Shown piece by piece: positions 45,908-55,699 of a stretch of 64,000 nt of DNA. A program made the position numbers and the translations under genes. The notes under the pieces were generated by a model, which did not search any database, was not told the origin of the DNA, and saw only the letters and a list, made by a program, of their open reading frames with translations. Source of the stretch: Bythopirellula polymerisocia (GTDB lineage: Bacteria > Planctomycetota > Planctomycetia > Pirellulales > Lacipirellulaceae); NCBI RefSeq assembly GCF_007860015.1, contig NZ_SJPS01000001.1:806001-870000 (forward strand). Reading direction: 5' to 3'. Within the stretch, counting starts at the first letter, position 1, and the number at the start of each line of letters is the position of its first letter.

Positions 45908-46211
45908 ACATCTCGCTGTTCTTCGCGGTTAACCACCTTGTTGCAGCAACAGACTGCTAGCATCTTGCACCAAAGATTCTGAGCTATTCTAGGTGGAGCA
46001 ATCCCGGTAAAATTGCACTTCTGACTGCCAGGCACCAAGGAATGGATCTCCTTTTCAGCTGTTCAAGAAGAACTGCCGCCGGGCGTTGGTGGATTAGCGA
46101 GTGGACGGGGTAAGGTGCCTTCGTCGACAGTCGTGTCGCAATGTGAACGCGATGCGCGCTGCATAGTGTCGTGCCCGCTGCGCTCAAGTTTCTAGATAAG
46201 GAGATCCGGTT

Positions 46212-46997
46212 ATGCTTGTATTGTCACGAGGACCCCAAGACAAAATTGTTTTTCCCAACCTCGGCATCACGGTCGAGATCCTGCGTGTCGATGGCCATCG
46301 CGTGCGGGTGGGCGTGGATGCACCCAAAGACATTCGCATTTTGCGTCATGAATTGACCGACACTCTCAATGGCGAATTGCAGAGCGAAGCCAAGCTCAAA
46401 GCGGATTCGGCAAGAATCCACGATTTTCGAAATCGGCTCAATAGTGCACAACTTTCGCTGAGCTTGATGGAGAAGCAACTTGATCGAGGAATGCATGAAG
46501 ATGCGTTAGCTTCGCTGCACACAGCAATCCACGAAATCGACTTACTCGACGGCAACGCTGCCGTATCCTGCAAGAATGGTTCTGCTGAAGAAGCCGAAGC
46601 GCGGGCAAACCCTGTACCCCGTGCATTGCTAGTAGAAGACGATTCCAATGAGTGCGAGCTGCTGGCAGGTTATCTGCGAATGAGTGGCTACGAAGTTGAA
46701 ACCGCTCAGGACGGATTGCAGGCTATGGTGCAACTTGCCAGGCGAGATCGGCCCGATGTGGTTCTTCTAGACATGCACATGCCCCGCATGGATGGACCAA
46801 AAACGGTCAAATCGATCCGTTTGAATCCTGACTATCGTGGGGTTAAGGTGTTCGCTGTAACAGGCTCCCAACCGGAAGAAATGGATGTGGAGATAGGCCC
46901 TCGCGGAGTGGATCGCTGGTTCCTCAAACCGATCCGGCCACAAGAATTGGTCGATTCGCTGAACGATGAACTTCTTTGTGCAGCAAAAGTCCATTGA
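46212..46997 (+). CDS. CsrA domain fused to a response-regulator receiver domain
   Basis: Residues 1-50 are a CsrA domain: MLVLSR start, GITVEILRVDGHRVRVGVDA, then PKDIRILRHEL. L4, R6 and the RNA-binding Arg (R45, CsrA R44) are conserved. Residues 60-112 are helical with RIHDFRNRLNSAQLSLSLME, which resembles the H-box helix of histidine kinases. Residues 137-255 are a receiver domain with D143/D144, phospho-acceptor D187 (DVVLLDMHMPRMDG), T217 and K239 (WFLKPIR). AAGGAG lies 9 bases before the ATG. The next gene is a hybrid histidine kinase. Phosphorylation may switch mRNA binding; that is inference. Confidence 0.85.
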   Translation: MLVLSRGPQDKIVFPNLGITVEILRVDGHRVRVGVDAPKDIRILRHELTDTLNGELQSEAKLKADSARIHDFRNRLNSAQLSLSLMEKQLDRGMHEDALASLHTAIHEIDLLDGNAAVSCKNGSAEEAEARANPVPRALLVEDDSNECELLAGYLRMSGYEVETAQDGLQAMVQLARRDRPDVVLLDMHMPRMDGPKTVKSIRLNPDYRGVKVFAVTGSQPEEMDVEIGPRGVDRWFLKPIRPQELVDSLNDELLCAAKVH

Positions 46998-47092
46998 CAA
47001 TTGCTGTGTAGACTTGTTTTTCTCATCACAGGTTTGTGGATTCCTTCGCCTAACCTGATTTTGAATCGTTCATAGCAACATGGGGGGCAATT

Positions 47093-48685
47093 ATGGAAAG
47101 TCGGTGCCGTGTGTGTCTGACAAGATACGGTTTCGCCGTACTGGCAACGTTAGCGGCAACATGGGCCCGCGAATCGTTAGACTATCTGCTGGATGATCGG
47201 ATGCCATTTGGCCTCTATTTTCTCTCGGTGATGCTCACTGTCTGGGTAGCAGGTGTTGGTCCCGCAATCCTTTCACTCTTCTTTGGCGTCTTCGCGGCCG
47301 CGAAGTGGGTCATCGATCCACCTTATAGCTTTCTTGTTACGAACCACGCGGATCAACTGGCACTGGTCATCTATGCGGTTGTAGGAAGTGCTGCAATCGC
47401 GATTTATTGGCGTTCCGACAGCCGCCAAATCGCCGTCAATCTACAGTCTGCAGCCAATGCCGAGTTAACTGAGCGACTCCGGGCAGCAGACCGCAAAAAA
47501 GATAATTGGCTGGCACTCTTGGCCCACGAATTGCGAAATCCCCTGGCCCCAATTCGCTCTGGGATCGATCTCTTGGATCGTGAAACGCTGAAGTCCGAAC
47601 AAGTGCGCGAAATTCGCCTGACGATGCGTCGCCAAACCGAGCAGCTCTTGCGGATTGTAGAAGATTTGCTCGATGTCTCTCGATACTCACGAGGTCAACT
47701 TCGCCTGGAATGCAAGCCGGTCGATCTGCGTGACATTGTCAAACAAGCGATCGAGATGGTTGCACCCTCGATCGATGAACAAAAGCATGATCTGAAATTT
47801 GTACGTTGCTGCCAACCCTTGGTTGTCAATGGAGACTCGACTCGACTGATCCAAGTCGTTTCGAATTTACTTTCCAACGCAGCCAAATACACACCGCGCG
47901 GTGGTCGGATTCAAATCCTTTTGGATGGCGATTCTGAATCCGCAAAGGTGTGCATCATCGACAATGGGATTGGGATCGCCAAGGAAATGCAAGAAAGTGT
48001 TTTTGATCTTTTTGCCCAAGCAGAATCTCCACGAAACCGCGACCGCCAGGGCCTGGGGATTGGTCTAGCGCTAGTAAAGTCACTCGTCAAAATGCATGAT
48101 GGTCTCGTAACTCTGGCTAGCGATGGCCCGGGAAAAGGGAGTCAATTCTGCGTCTCTCTACCCAGGCAACCTGCTGAGACATTAATCGAAGTCGAACCTG
48201 CTCAGCTCACACACCAATTATCCGATTCTGATTCTTTGGAAGGTTCGACTATATTGCTCATCGATGACAATCAAGAGGCGGTCCATACCCTGGAAGCCCT
48301 GCTGTCGCTGGATGGTTGCCGGACCTATGCCGCTTACGATGGACCAGCGGGACTGGAAGCGATGACAGTCGTGCAACCCGATTTCATATTGCTCGACATC
48401 GGCATGCCTGGGATGGATGGTTACGAAGTCGTGCGGAGAATTCGCAAGGAAGCCTCCTTGCCGCGACCCATCGTTGTTGCCATTTCGGGATGGGGAAGCG
48501 ATGAAGATCGCCAGCGCGCATTGGAAGCAGGCTTCGATGACCATTTAGCCAAACCCGTCGACTATGCAGAACTCATGGCGCTACTGCTAGATAAAGCTCG
48601 TACGCGAGATGAAGCGAAAGCAGCTCCTGAAAGACGCAAGCCGATTCCAATAATTGCGGGGTCGGGAAGAACCAAGGCGAAGTAA
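47093..48685 (+). CDS. Hybrid histidine kinase (DUF4118-HisKA-HATPase-REC)
   Basis: The N-terminal ~120 residues hold four hydrophobic helices (YFLSVMLTVWVAGVGPAILS among them), in the layout of the DUF4118/KdpD-like sensor. Then come a HisKA domain with LLAHELRNPLAPIRSGIDLL, a HATPase with NLLSNAAKYTPRGG, IDNGIGIAKEMQE and RQGLGIGLALVKSLV, and a C-terminal receiver with ILLIDDNQEAVH, DFILLDIGMPGMDGYE and the late Lys in HLAKPVDYA. It lies 95 bases after the CsrA-receiver gene on the same strand, a natural phosphorelay partner. Confidence 0.92.
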   Translation: MESRCRVCLTRYGFAVLATLAATWARESLDYLLDDRMPFGLYFLSVMLTVWVAGVGPAILSLFFGVFAAAKWVIDPPYSFLVTNHADQLALVIYAVVGSAAIAIYWRSDSRQIAVNLQSAANAELTERLRAADRKKDNWLALLAHELRNPLAPIRSGIDLLDRETLKSEQVREIRLTMRRQTEQLLRIVEDLLDVSRYSRGQLRLECKPVDLRDIVKQAIEMVAPSIDEQKHDLKFVRCCQPLVVNGDSTRLIQVVSNLLSNAAKYTPRGGRIQILLDGDSESAKVCIIDNGIGIAKEMQESVFDLFAQAESPRNRDRQGLGIGLALVKSLVKMHDGLVTLASDGPGKGSQFCVSLPRQPAETLIEVEPAQLTHQLSDSDSLEGSTILLIDDNQEAVHTLEALLSLDGCRTYAAYDGPAGLEAMTVVQPDFILLDIGMPGMDGYEVVRRIRKEASLPRPIVVAISGWGSDEDRQRALEAGFDDHLAKPVDYAELMALLLDKARTRDEAKAAPERRKPIPIIAGSGRTKAK

Positions 48686-48726
48686 ATTACAAGCTGTCGC
48701 TGGATTACGCGGGTAGGAAATTTGTG

Positions 48727-49647
48727 ATGAGACGAAGGGATTCTATTCACCCCGCAACTGGAGCGGTGGTGATGCTGATAGCTTGGATCACTCTTACCCC
48801 TTGCTTCGGCCAGTCGGTCGTACTAGAGTCCGCCCAATTGGGTACCACGGGTCGCATCGGTGGGACGACCATCACTAGCAGCCAATTCGTCGGCTGGCGA
48901 TTTGAAACAAGTGTTCCCGTGGCTGTCGAGCAAGTGGGGGGGCACATGCTGGTGATTCCAGATCTACAGGGAGATATTTTCGCGTCGCTGGTAAGGCTAT
49001 CATCTATCGACACTTTTCCCGCAGGATCGCCTTTTAATGGGGTGGAAGTCATGGCAACTACGACCTTCCGCCCAAACTTTCCCAGCGATGAATTCCTAAC
49101 ACCGCTGATAGCAACATTGATTCCCGGCAGTTATGCGTTGGTGTTTGGGTCGGGAATGTTTGGGGCAACGGGAGGAGCAGCCTTGCACAATGGGCCCGAC
49201 CAAGTCGATATTCCCCCGACGAATTCTTCCTCCTATATATTTTGGGGCGTTGCGTCCCCCGGACAACCACCTCTATGGAGGACGAATTTAGCCTCAAACA
49301 TGCGTTTTGTAGTCACGGGCCAAGAGACGGCATTCACCGCCGATTTTGAAGGAGATGGAGACGTGGACGGCGCTGATCGCGCGATCTGGCAAGGGGCTTA
49401 TGGTATGAATAACCTAGGCGATGCCGACGGAGATGGCGACTCCGATGGCGCAGACTTTCTTGCCTGGCAACGGCAATTCACGGGCTCTGGTGCTGCTATG
49501 GGTTCACAATTGCCCCACCTTCGAGAGACCCCAGTCAGTACCGTCTTGCCCGAACCGGGGGCATTCACACTGTTTGCCACGTTCGCAATTGCTTTCGCAG
49601 CAAGACGTTGCGCAAAGTGTAGCGTTCTTCTGAGTAGCCAGATATAA
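48727..49647 (+). CDS. Secreted protein with dockerin-like segment and PEP-CTERM tail
   Basis: The signal peptide is followed by a beta-rich domain of about 180 residues (SSQFVGWRFETSVPVAVEQV, ATLIPGSYALVFGSG). A Ca-binding pair of EF-hand-like loops then occurs: ADFEGDGDVDGADRAIWQGA and DADGDGDSDGADFLAWQRQF. The tail VLPEPGAFTLFATFAIAFAA, RRC is a PEP-CTERM sorting signal, predicting removal and surface export by an exosortase. I chose ATG 48727; a GTG lies one codon earlier. It is the first of five such genes here. No substrate is known. Confidence 0.8.
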   Translation: MRRRDSIHPATGAVVMLIAWITLTPCFGQSVVLESAQLGTTGRIGGTTITSSQFVGWRFETSVPVAVEQVGGHMLVIPDLQGDIFASLVRLSSIDTFPAGSPFNGVEVMATTTFRPNFPSDEFLTPLIATLIPGSYALVFGSGMFGATGGAALHNGPDQVDIPPTNSSSYIFWGVASPGQPPLWRTNLASNMRFVVTGQETAFTADFEGDGDVDGADRAIWQGAYGMNNLGDADGDGDSDGADFLAWQRQFTGSGAAMGSQLPHLRETPVSTVLPEPGAFTLFATFAIAFAARRCAKCSVLLSSQI

Positions 49648-49746
49648 TCGCAGTTGCCTGCTCAAGCTTCCCTTACCGCATTCGCGACTGTATTCCGCAG
49701 CAGTCTGGGAAACTTTCATCACTAGTTTGTTGGGAGGGGAGTCGCG

Positions 49747-52700
49747 ATGGGTGTTTCTTTTCGGGGCGTTCTGCGCCAAACATTGCTCTCGGTTTCTTTG
49801 TTGTTTTCTATTCAGGTATTTACGCACGCAGCTACTCGAACTTGGATCGGTGGCAATGTCGACTGGGTTGACAACGGCAGTACAGCCAACTGGAACCCAG
49901 CCGACGAACCTGACTCGGACGACGAAGCGATCTTTAACACGGCAAACTCTGTTAACCTCGGCTCGAACAACTCCATATTGGCACTCACGATGTCGGGCGG
50001 CATCGATCTCTTCACCAACGGTAATGACCTGACCGTCGATGGTCTGGTGCAGCTAACAGGCGGCGGGACAAACTTGTTTATCGGCGATAGCAGCTCCGAA
50101 CTAAACGCCGATGATGTAACCATTAACTCCGGTGGCACCGTGGAACTTACGGGAGGAACGCTCATACTTGATGAAGAGTCCGGTACGTCACTCTTAGACA
50201 TTAATACGGGAGGTACTCTCTCGGGTCATGGCACGATTACTTTTGCAGATACACCTATCCTCGCAACTACTCTCTTGACGAACGACGGTACTTTGACAGC
50301 CCTCTCTCGCGGACTTTTCATTTTCGATCCCCCCCCAGTTGGCACCTTACAAATCAACGACTCCAGCCTAGGAGGACGCATTGACCTCGACGGCTCTGGA
50401 ACGGCAGGCATTGTAAACGTAAATCGCAATCAGACACTCGATCTCAATGTGCCACTGTCAGACACCTTCAGCGGTACTATGAACCTGTTCCAGAATTCAA
50501 CGTTCGATTCGGTGGCCGCGTGGACGCTCGATGCAGGGGCGCTCAACGCGAACAACGGCGCCACTGGCGGCATACCAGCCGTACCGGCCGGCAAGTCGAC
50601 CATCGCCGGCGGCAACTTCACACAGACCGGTGGCACCCTCAACGTCGTCGATGATGATGGGGTTTTGCAGTTCGACAGCGTCTATAGTATGAGCGGTGGA
50701 ACCCTCGTCAACAATGGCCTGTTGATCTTCAATAACACTGCCACGATCTCCGCGCTAGCCAACATCACGATGCCCACCACGTCCTCGAGTATTTCGGTGG
50801 AGGCAGGTCGCACGGTGACCATCTCCAATAACAACTTCGACCTCGATGGAAGTAATGCGTTGACCAATGCAATCACGGTTAACGACGGCGCATTGCTGCA
50901 AATTGGGACTACCGATTACGACCCCGACGCCGTGACCAATCGCTACGACGGCACAATCAACCTCAACGGTGGCGACTTGCTACTCAGCATCACAGACCCC
51001 GAATTCGTGATGGACGGCATCCTCAACATGAGTCGCGTCAATTCCGAAATTCCCAGCTATAGCGGTGTCGCGATCGACATTGGCAACGATGTCGGCATAC
51101 TGGACGCCGAACTCAACATCAGCGGCATCGGCATATCGCAGATTGGGGCCCAGATTGACTTCAATTCCGATGCCAAAGTGAATGTCGCATTTGGCGCAGT
51201 CTTGCAGTTTGTCACCAGTACGACCGTGAATTTCGATACTGTTAACGGTGTCAACAACGCCAGTTTCTCCGGCGCAGGCACGATGCAATTTAACGGCACC
51301 GTCAATGTAAACGAGGCGGTCACACTTAACATGGTCGGCGGCGAGGTCGACCTCGACGGTAACGATCTGACTGGTGAAGTCATCAACATCGATGCACCAT
51401 TGGTCATCAATGTGGCAACGTTTGGAAACTTCGGACGTCTCAACAGCGGCGGGGGAATTAACACGCTTGATATCAACGCCCGTACCGCGGGCACAACGGG
51501 AAAGCTGACTGTCAACCTCGACAATCCTGCAAACAAGTGGGCACTCAATTCTCAAGGTGTGATGAATCTCTCAGCACCTAATGGCGGTGCGACAATGCTT
51601 GACGGCAGCGAAGTTGACCTCAACGGGACAGTGAATGCGCTAGGCGGTGCAGGTGTCAGCGCCCGAGTCAATATTGAGGGCACAATTAACATCGCCGCGG
51701 CAAGTTCTTTTACCCTACAAGGAGGGAATTTTGCCAATGTGAATCGACTCTCGGGGGGAACAATCAACGGTCCCGGCTCGCTCAGCGCGTCGTCCGGCCA
51801 TGAGCTGCAGGGTTTTGGCGTCATCAATGCGAAAATCGAATTCAGCGGCGCGGCCAGCCTCCGCGCAGACGATGGCACGCTAATGATCAATGGCACGATC
51901 TTAGACGTCGATACGCTTGGCACAGTCGACGCCGACGGTATCCTCAATGTCGCCAACCCCTGGTTTTCAAACGTCGCCGACCATGTCGTCCTCAAGGACG
52001 GCGAACTTAAAGGGGGAACAATAACCAATAATAACAGCTTTGGCATCACAGGCCACGGACTCCTTTCGTCCCGAGTGATCAACAGATCAAAGATCGTCGC
52101 GACCGACGGGACGCTCGTCGTCGAGACCGCTGCGAACGACAATGACTGGGACGGGGATTTCAATTCGGGCGACCTGGCCGCTACCGGCGGCAGCACTTTG
52201 GAGGTGCGCGATAATATGACGTTCGACTTCACGGGCAATGTAACTGCAACGGGCGGTAGCCGCGTCTTCTCCAACGGTTTCGCCCTGGACTTCAATTCTG
52301 GCTCGACGCTCCAGCTTCAAGGCTCGAGTTACGAATCGACGAACTCGACCGACATCGGCGGAATACTAACGACGCTGGTCGGCGGCACCGAATCTAAACT
52401 TAAGGTAGCGGTGAACAACTTTCTCACGTTCCAACCGACTAGCGTCACAACCTTGGGGCAGAACCTGCGTCTCGAAAACAACAACATCCGCATCAATGCC
52501 GGCGCCACTTTCAGCGGTGCCGGAGCGATCATCATCACGGACAGTAGCCATTTGATTCCCGACAATTCCGCGAACATCAACGCCTTGCTTGTCAACGAAG
52601 GTACGATTCGTGTCGCGGGATTCGATGTGGTCGGGGCCGCCACGGTGAAAGACTACCAACAAATGCAGTCCGGTGAATTGTTCGTTGAACTCACGGGCAC

Positions 52701-53193
52701 ACTACTCAACCAGTTCGACCGCTTGGCTGTCACGGGTCAGGCGCTGCTCGATGGCTATCTCAACATCGATATCGACGGACCCTTCGTACCCGCGCTGGGT
52801 AACACCTTCAACATTCTAACTGCCTCGTCGGGAGTGTTTGGCACATTCAACCAAGTCGACATCTCGGGCATGCCTGCCGGGCTCACCTTTCATCTCAACT
52901 ATCTTGCAAACGCGGTACAGTTGCAGGTGGTAAGCACGCCCTTCTTCTCGGCTGACTTTGATCACGACGGTGACGTGGATGCCACCGACCTCACCATCTG
53001 GAAAGGGGCCTACGGTCTCAACCAACTCGGCGATGCCGATGGAGATAATGACTCCGATGGACACGACTTCCTCTTGTGGCAACGACAATTCGGCAGTGCT
53101 CCCCTCGTGGCGGCGGCGACGGCCGTCCCGGAACCGGGGGCGATTCTATTGATGCTTGCGGGAGTGTTGCTTGCAGGTGTTCGCAGATTCTAG
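49747..53193 (+). CDS. Giant secreted beta-repeat protein, dockerin-like, PEP-CTERM
   Basis: The 1148-aa product starts at ATG 49747 behind GGGAGGGGAG. Signal peptide LLSVSLLFSIQVFTHAATRT is followed by WIGGNVDWVDNGSTANWNPA, an opening common to autotransporter-like passengers. About 1000 residues of short G/N/T-rich beta repeats follow (GGTLSGHGTITF, LNINGGDLLLSI-like), probably a beta-helix or adhesin. The C-terminus carries ADFDHDGDVDATDLTIWKGA, DADGDNDSDGHDFLLWQRQF and PEP-CTERM VPEPGAILLMLAGVLLAGVR. The gene is free of stops on the opposite strand for long stretches; those are shadows. Confidence 0.85.
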   Translation: MGVSFRGVLRQTLLSVSLLFSIQVFTHAATRTWIGGNVDWVDNGSTANWNPADEPDSDDEAIFNTANSVNLGSNNSILALTMSGGIDLFTNGNDLTVDGLVQLTGGGTNLFIGDSSSELNADDVTINSGGTVELTGGTLILDEESGTSLLDINTGGTLSGHGTITFADTPILATTLLTNDGTLTALSRGLFIFDPPPVGTLQINDSSLGGRIDLDGSGTAGIVNVNRNQTLDLNVPLSDTFSGTMNLFQNSTFDSVAAWTLDAGALNANNGATGGIPAVPAGKSTIAGGNFTQTGGTLNVVDDDGVLQFDSVYSMSGGTLVNNGLLIFNNTATISALANITMPTTSSSISVEAGRTVTISNNNFDLDGSNALTNAITVNDGALLQIGTTDYDPDAVTNRYDGTINLNGGDLLLSITDPEFVMDGILNMSRVNSEIPSYSGVAIDIGNDVGILDAELNISGIGISQIGAQIDFNSDAKVNVAFGAVLQFVTSTTVNFDTVNGVNNASFSGAGTMQFNGTVNVNEAVTLNMVGGEVDLDGNDLTGEVINIDAPLVINVATFGNFGRLNSGGGINTLDINARTAGTTGKLTVNLDNPANKWALNSQGVMNLSAPNGGATMLDGSEVDLNGTVNALGGAGVSARVNIEGTINIAAASSFTLQGGNFANVNRLSGGTINGPGSLSASSGHELQGFGVINAKIEFSGAASLRADDGTLMINGTILDVDTLGTVDADGILNVANPWFSNVADHVVLKDGELKGGTITNNNSFGITGHGLLSSRVINRSKIVATDGTLVVETAANDNDWDGDFNSGDLAATGGSTLEVRDNMTFDFTGNVTATGGSRVFSNGFALDFNSGSTLQLQGSSYESTNSTDIGGILTTLVGGTESKLKVAVNNFLTFQPTSVTTLGQNLRLENNNIRINAGATFSGAGAIIITDSSHLIPDNSANINALLVNEGTIRVAGFDVVGAATVKDYQQMQSGELFVELTGTLLNQFDRLAVTGQALLDGYLNIDIDGPFVPALGNTFNILTASSGVFGTFNQVDISGMPAGLTFHLNYLANAVQLQVVSTPFFSADFDHDGDVDATDLTIWKGAYGLNQLGDADGDNDSDGHDFLLWQRQFGSAPLVAAATAVPEPGAILLMLAGVLLAGVRRF

Positions 53194-53502
53194 CCAATCC
53201 AAGGCATTCTTCGAAAGTAATTGGCTCGTGGAGTAAAATTATTGACACCCCTCATTGGCCGCTGGATAATGAGGCCGCTCATGGCCTCCTTCGCCTGCGT
53301 GAGCGACACGTGAATCGCTTGCGGAAGGACTGGGTGAGTGAGAGGGCGATTTTCTTTGTTGTCCTAGTAATCTGAAATGTTACGGCTCTCTGCCGCAGCA
53401 AGTTACTCTCTAAACCCTTGGGCGAACATTACCAGAAGCACTGAGCTTGTTAGAACTCTACTCCACACACATCATCTTGTGAACTATAGAAAGAGAACCA
53501 CC

Positions 53503-55620
53503 ATGTGGCCGAAACTATTGCTTCTATCGATATCGATTACGGCGGTCTTGGCATTCAATTCTGAACCGGCAGCGTCGGTTGATAAATTGTGGATCAATCC
53601 TGGAACAGACTTTTGGTTCCTGCCCGGCAACTGGTCTCCCGGCGGCGTCCCCCCCGATATTGATAAAACTGTGGCTATCAACAACGGAGGCACTGCAGTT
53701 GAACATGGCCCACAAAGTTATGCGAAAAGCGCTACTTTGGGTCAGAATTTGGGAGATTCAGGTTTCATTTCGGTAATCAATGGCGGCTTTCCTGGAGAAC
53801 TGTATCCCGGTGTTTTAGAAGTTGGATTGCTCGGGACAGGTGGAGTAACGGTCACGCAAGACGGCTTGATCGAAGCCTCCACGACCACACTCGGCGTTGG
53901 AGCAACTGGCGTTGGCACGATGGTCGTTGAGGGCTTTGGCCGTTTTCAAACGCCTAGTGGCGCTAATTTTTTTCCGTTAGTCATTGGCCAAGAGGGAATG
54001 GGCTTATTTGAAGTCAAAGATTTTGCGACAGCCCAAACGGGGTCAGTTACACTGGGGAAACTTGCCGGGAGCGATGGCACGGCGACGTTAGGAGGAGCGA
54101 TTGCGACTTCCTGGACCATCGAAGGCCCGCTGGTCATTGGCGAAGCTGGAACTGGAGATTTTCGCTATACTTCCGGCCAACTAACGGTTGCCAAGGTTTT
54201 CAACCTCCCTCAACCCATACCTCAACCCATCACAATTGGTGCCCAAGGAGTTTTGCGGATGGGACTTGGCGCGGGCTTCAATGGTAGTGGTCTTTTAACC
54301 TCGGGCATCGACAACTATGGAACCCTTGAGTTCAACTACAATAGCCCCAGCACCTACACTCTCAACGCTCCTCTCACAGGAAGCGGCGACATCCTGAAAG
54401 ATGGCACTGGAGTCACGATCCTATCAAATTATGCGTCTGGATTCACTGGGCCTATGACAGTCAACGCAGGAATTCTGCGACTAAAGGACACAAGCGTCAA
54501 TCTCGGCGGCAACAGTATCCGCGCAAACTCAGGTGCGTACATGGACTACGAAAATGCAACCGTAAGAAACGCCGTCATGCGCGGCACGGGAGTCCATTAC
54601 ATCGTTCCCGGAGCTACTAGTCGCCTTTTTTCTGTCAGCACGCTTCCTAGTTCATTTATTTACCAAGATGGCATCGCTGAATTTGACAATGTCACACTCG
54701 GCGGATTTCTGCAGAGCAATAATGTCGCCAGCCTCGACGGTGGTTGGAATACATCCAGCGGGCAAATTGAGATCAATAGCGATATGAATATACAAGATTT
54801 TACCTCAGACGGCGTCATCCTAGTCAACAATGGAGCCACTCTGAACAACACTGTGAGCAATCTTACTGCCGGAGGTGGTAGCCGCACGACGATTGCTTCC
54901 GGAGGGACGCTGAACATACTTGGCGCCACCGCGATGGAACTCAACGGGGCATTGCTGGTAAACAATGGCGACATCACCGGCACCGTAAACGTGAACTACG
55001 GCTCGCTTGCCAAGGGCTCCGGGAACTACGACATCGTGAACGTCAATACCGGAGGCATCTACTCCCCGGGAAACAGTCCGGGAACGGTGACAGCAGCGTC
55101 ACTTTCCTTCGACAACACGAGCTCCGTGGGCAGTTCTAGGTTGCTGATTGAGTTGGGTGGTGTTGCTCAAGGAACTCAGTATGATCACGTCAATGTAACA
55201 GGTTTGCTGTCGCTGGGTGGAGAACTCGATATATCACTGTTGCCGGGATTCAGTCCCAGCGCCGGCAGCTCGTTTGACATTCTCGATTGGGGCACTCTCA
55301 ATGGCACCTTCAGCATACTCACCCTTCCCTCTCTCGGCGCGGGGTTGAGTTGGAACACGTCTCAACTCTACTCCACCGGTGTCCTCTCCGTAGCATCAGC
55401 TCTCTCCGCTGACTTCGATCACGACGGCGACGTCGATGGCCACGATTTTCTCGTGTGGCAGCGGGGAGGGTCACCTAACGGAATCAACAGCGGCGACTTG
55501 GCTCTCTGGCAGGGACAATATGACACTCCCCTCACAGCACCAGCGACGGCCGTGCCGGAGCCTGCGTGCGTTAGTCTATTAGCATTCGTTGCAATATATG
55601 TCTGCCGTCGCTTTCGATAG
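53503..55620 (+). CDS. Secreted beta-repeat protein, dockerin-like, PEP-CTERM
   Basis: The 705-aa protein starts at ATG 53503, which gives a signal peptide (WPKLLLLSISITAVLAFNSE). LWINPGTDFWFLPGNWSPGG, VPPDIDKTVAIN follows, a start shared by many PEP-CTERM passenger proteins. Repeats such as GVTVTQDGLIEASTTTLGVG, ATGVGTMVVEGFGRF and GEAGTGDFRYTSGQLTVAK are of the T5SS/PEP-CTERM-associated type. The end has SADFDHDGDVDGHDFLVWQR, a second part DLALWQGQYDTPLTAP and PEP-CTERM AVPEPACVSLLAFVAIYVCR. The gap 53194-53502 upstream holds no gene. Confidence 0.85.
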   Translation: MWPKLLLLSISITAVLAFNSEPAASVDKLWINPGTDFWFLPGNWSPGGVPPDIDKTVAINNGGTAVEHGPQSYAKSATLGQNLGDSGFISVINGGFPGELYPGVLEVGLLGTGGVTVTQDGLIEASTTTLGVGATGVGTMVVEGFGRFQTPSGANFFPLVIGQEGMGLFEVKDFATAQTGSVTLGKLAGSDGTATLGGAIATSWTIEGPLVIGEAGTGDFRYTSGQLTVAKVFNLPQPIPQPITIGAQGVLRMGLGAGFNGSGLLTSGIDNYGTLEFNYNSPSTYTLNAPLTGSGDILKDGTGVTILSNYASGFTGPMTVNAGILRLKDTSVNLGGNSIRANSGAYMDYENATVRNAVMRGTGVHYIVPGATSRLFSVSTLPSSFIYQDGIAEFDNVTLGGFLQSNNVASLDGGWNTSSGQIEINSDMNIQDFTSDGVILVNNGATLNNTVSNLTAGGGSRTTIASGGTLNILGATAMELNGALLVNNGDITGTVNVNYGSLAKGSGNYDIVNVNTGGIYSPGNSPGTVTAASLSFDNTSSVGSSRLLIELGGVAQGTQYDHVNVTGLLSLGGELDISLLPGFSPSAGSSFDILDWGTLNGTFSILTLPSLGAGLSWNTSQLYSTGVLSVASALSADFDHDGDVDGHDFLVWQRGGSPNGINSGDLALWQGQYDTPLTAPATAVPEPACVSLLAFVAIYVCRRFR

Positions 55621-55699
55621 TTTGCTTCTGTTTAGTACGTGTCTATAATGCCGCTGGTACAGGTTGTGCCGAAGCGACGGCTTTCACTCCAGGGTACTT

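Noticed and set aside
51552..52295. Long minus-strand ORF opposite the 1148-aa secreted protein (also 57896-58789 and 61079-61708)
   Set aside because: These are mirror frames of repetitive Gly/Thr/Asn codons. They are rich in Pro, Ser and Val with no signal peptide, motif or ribosome site, and the plus strand is clearly coding.
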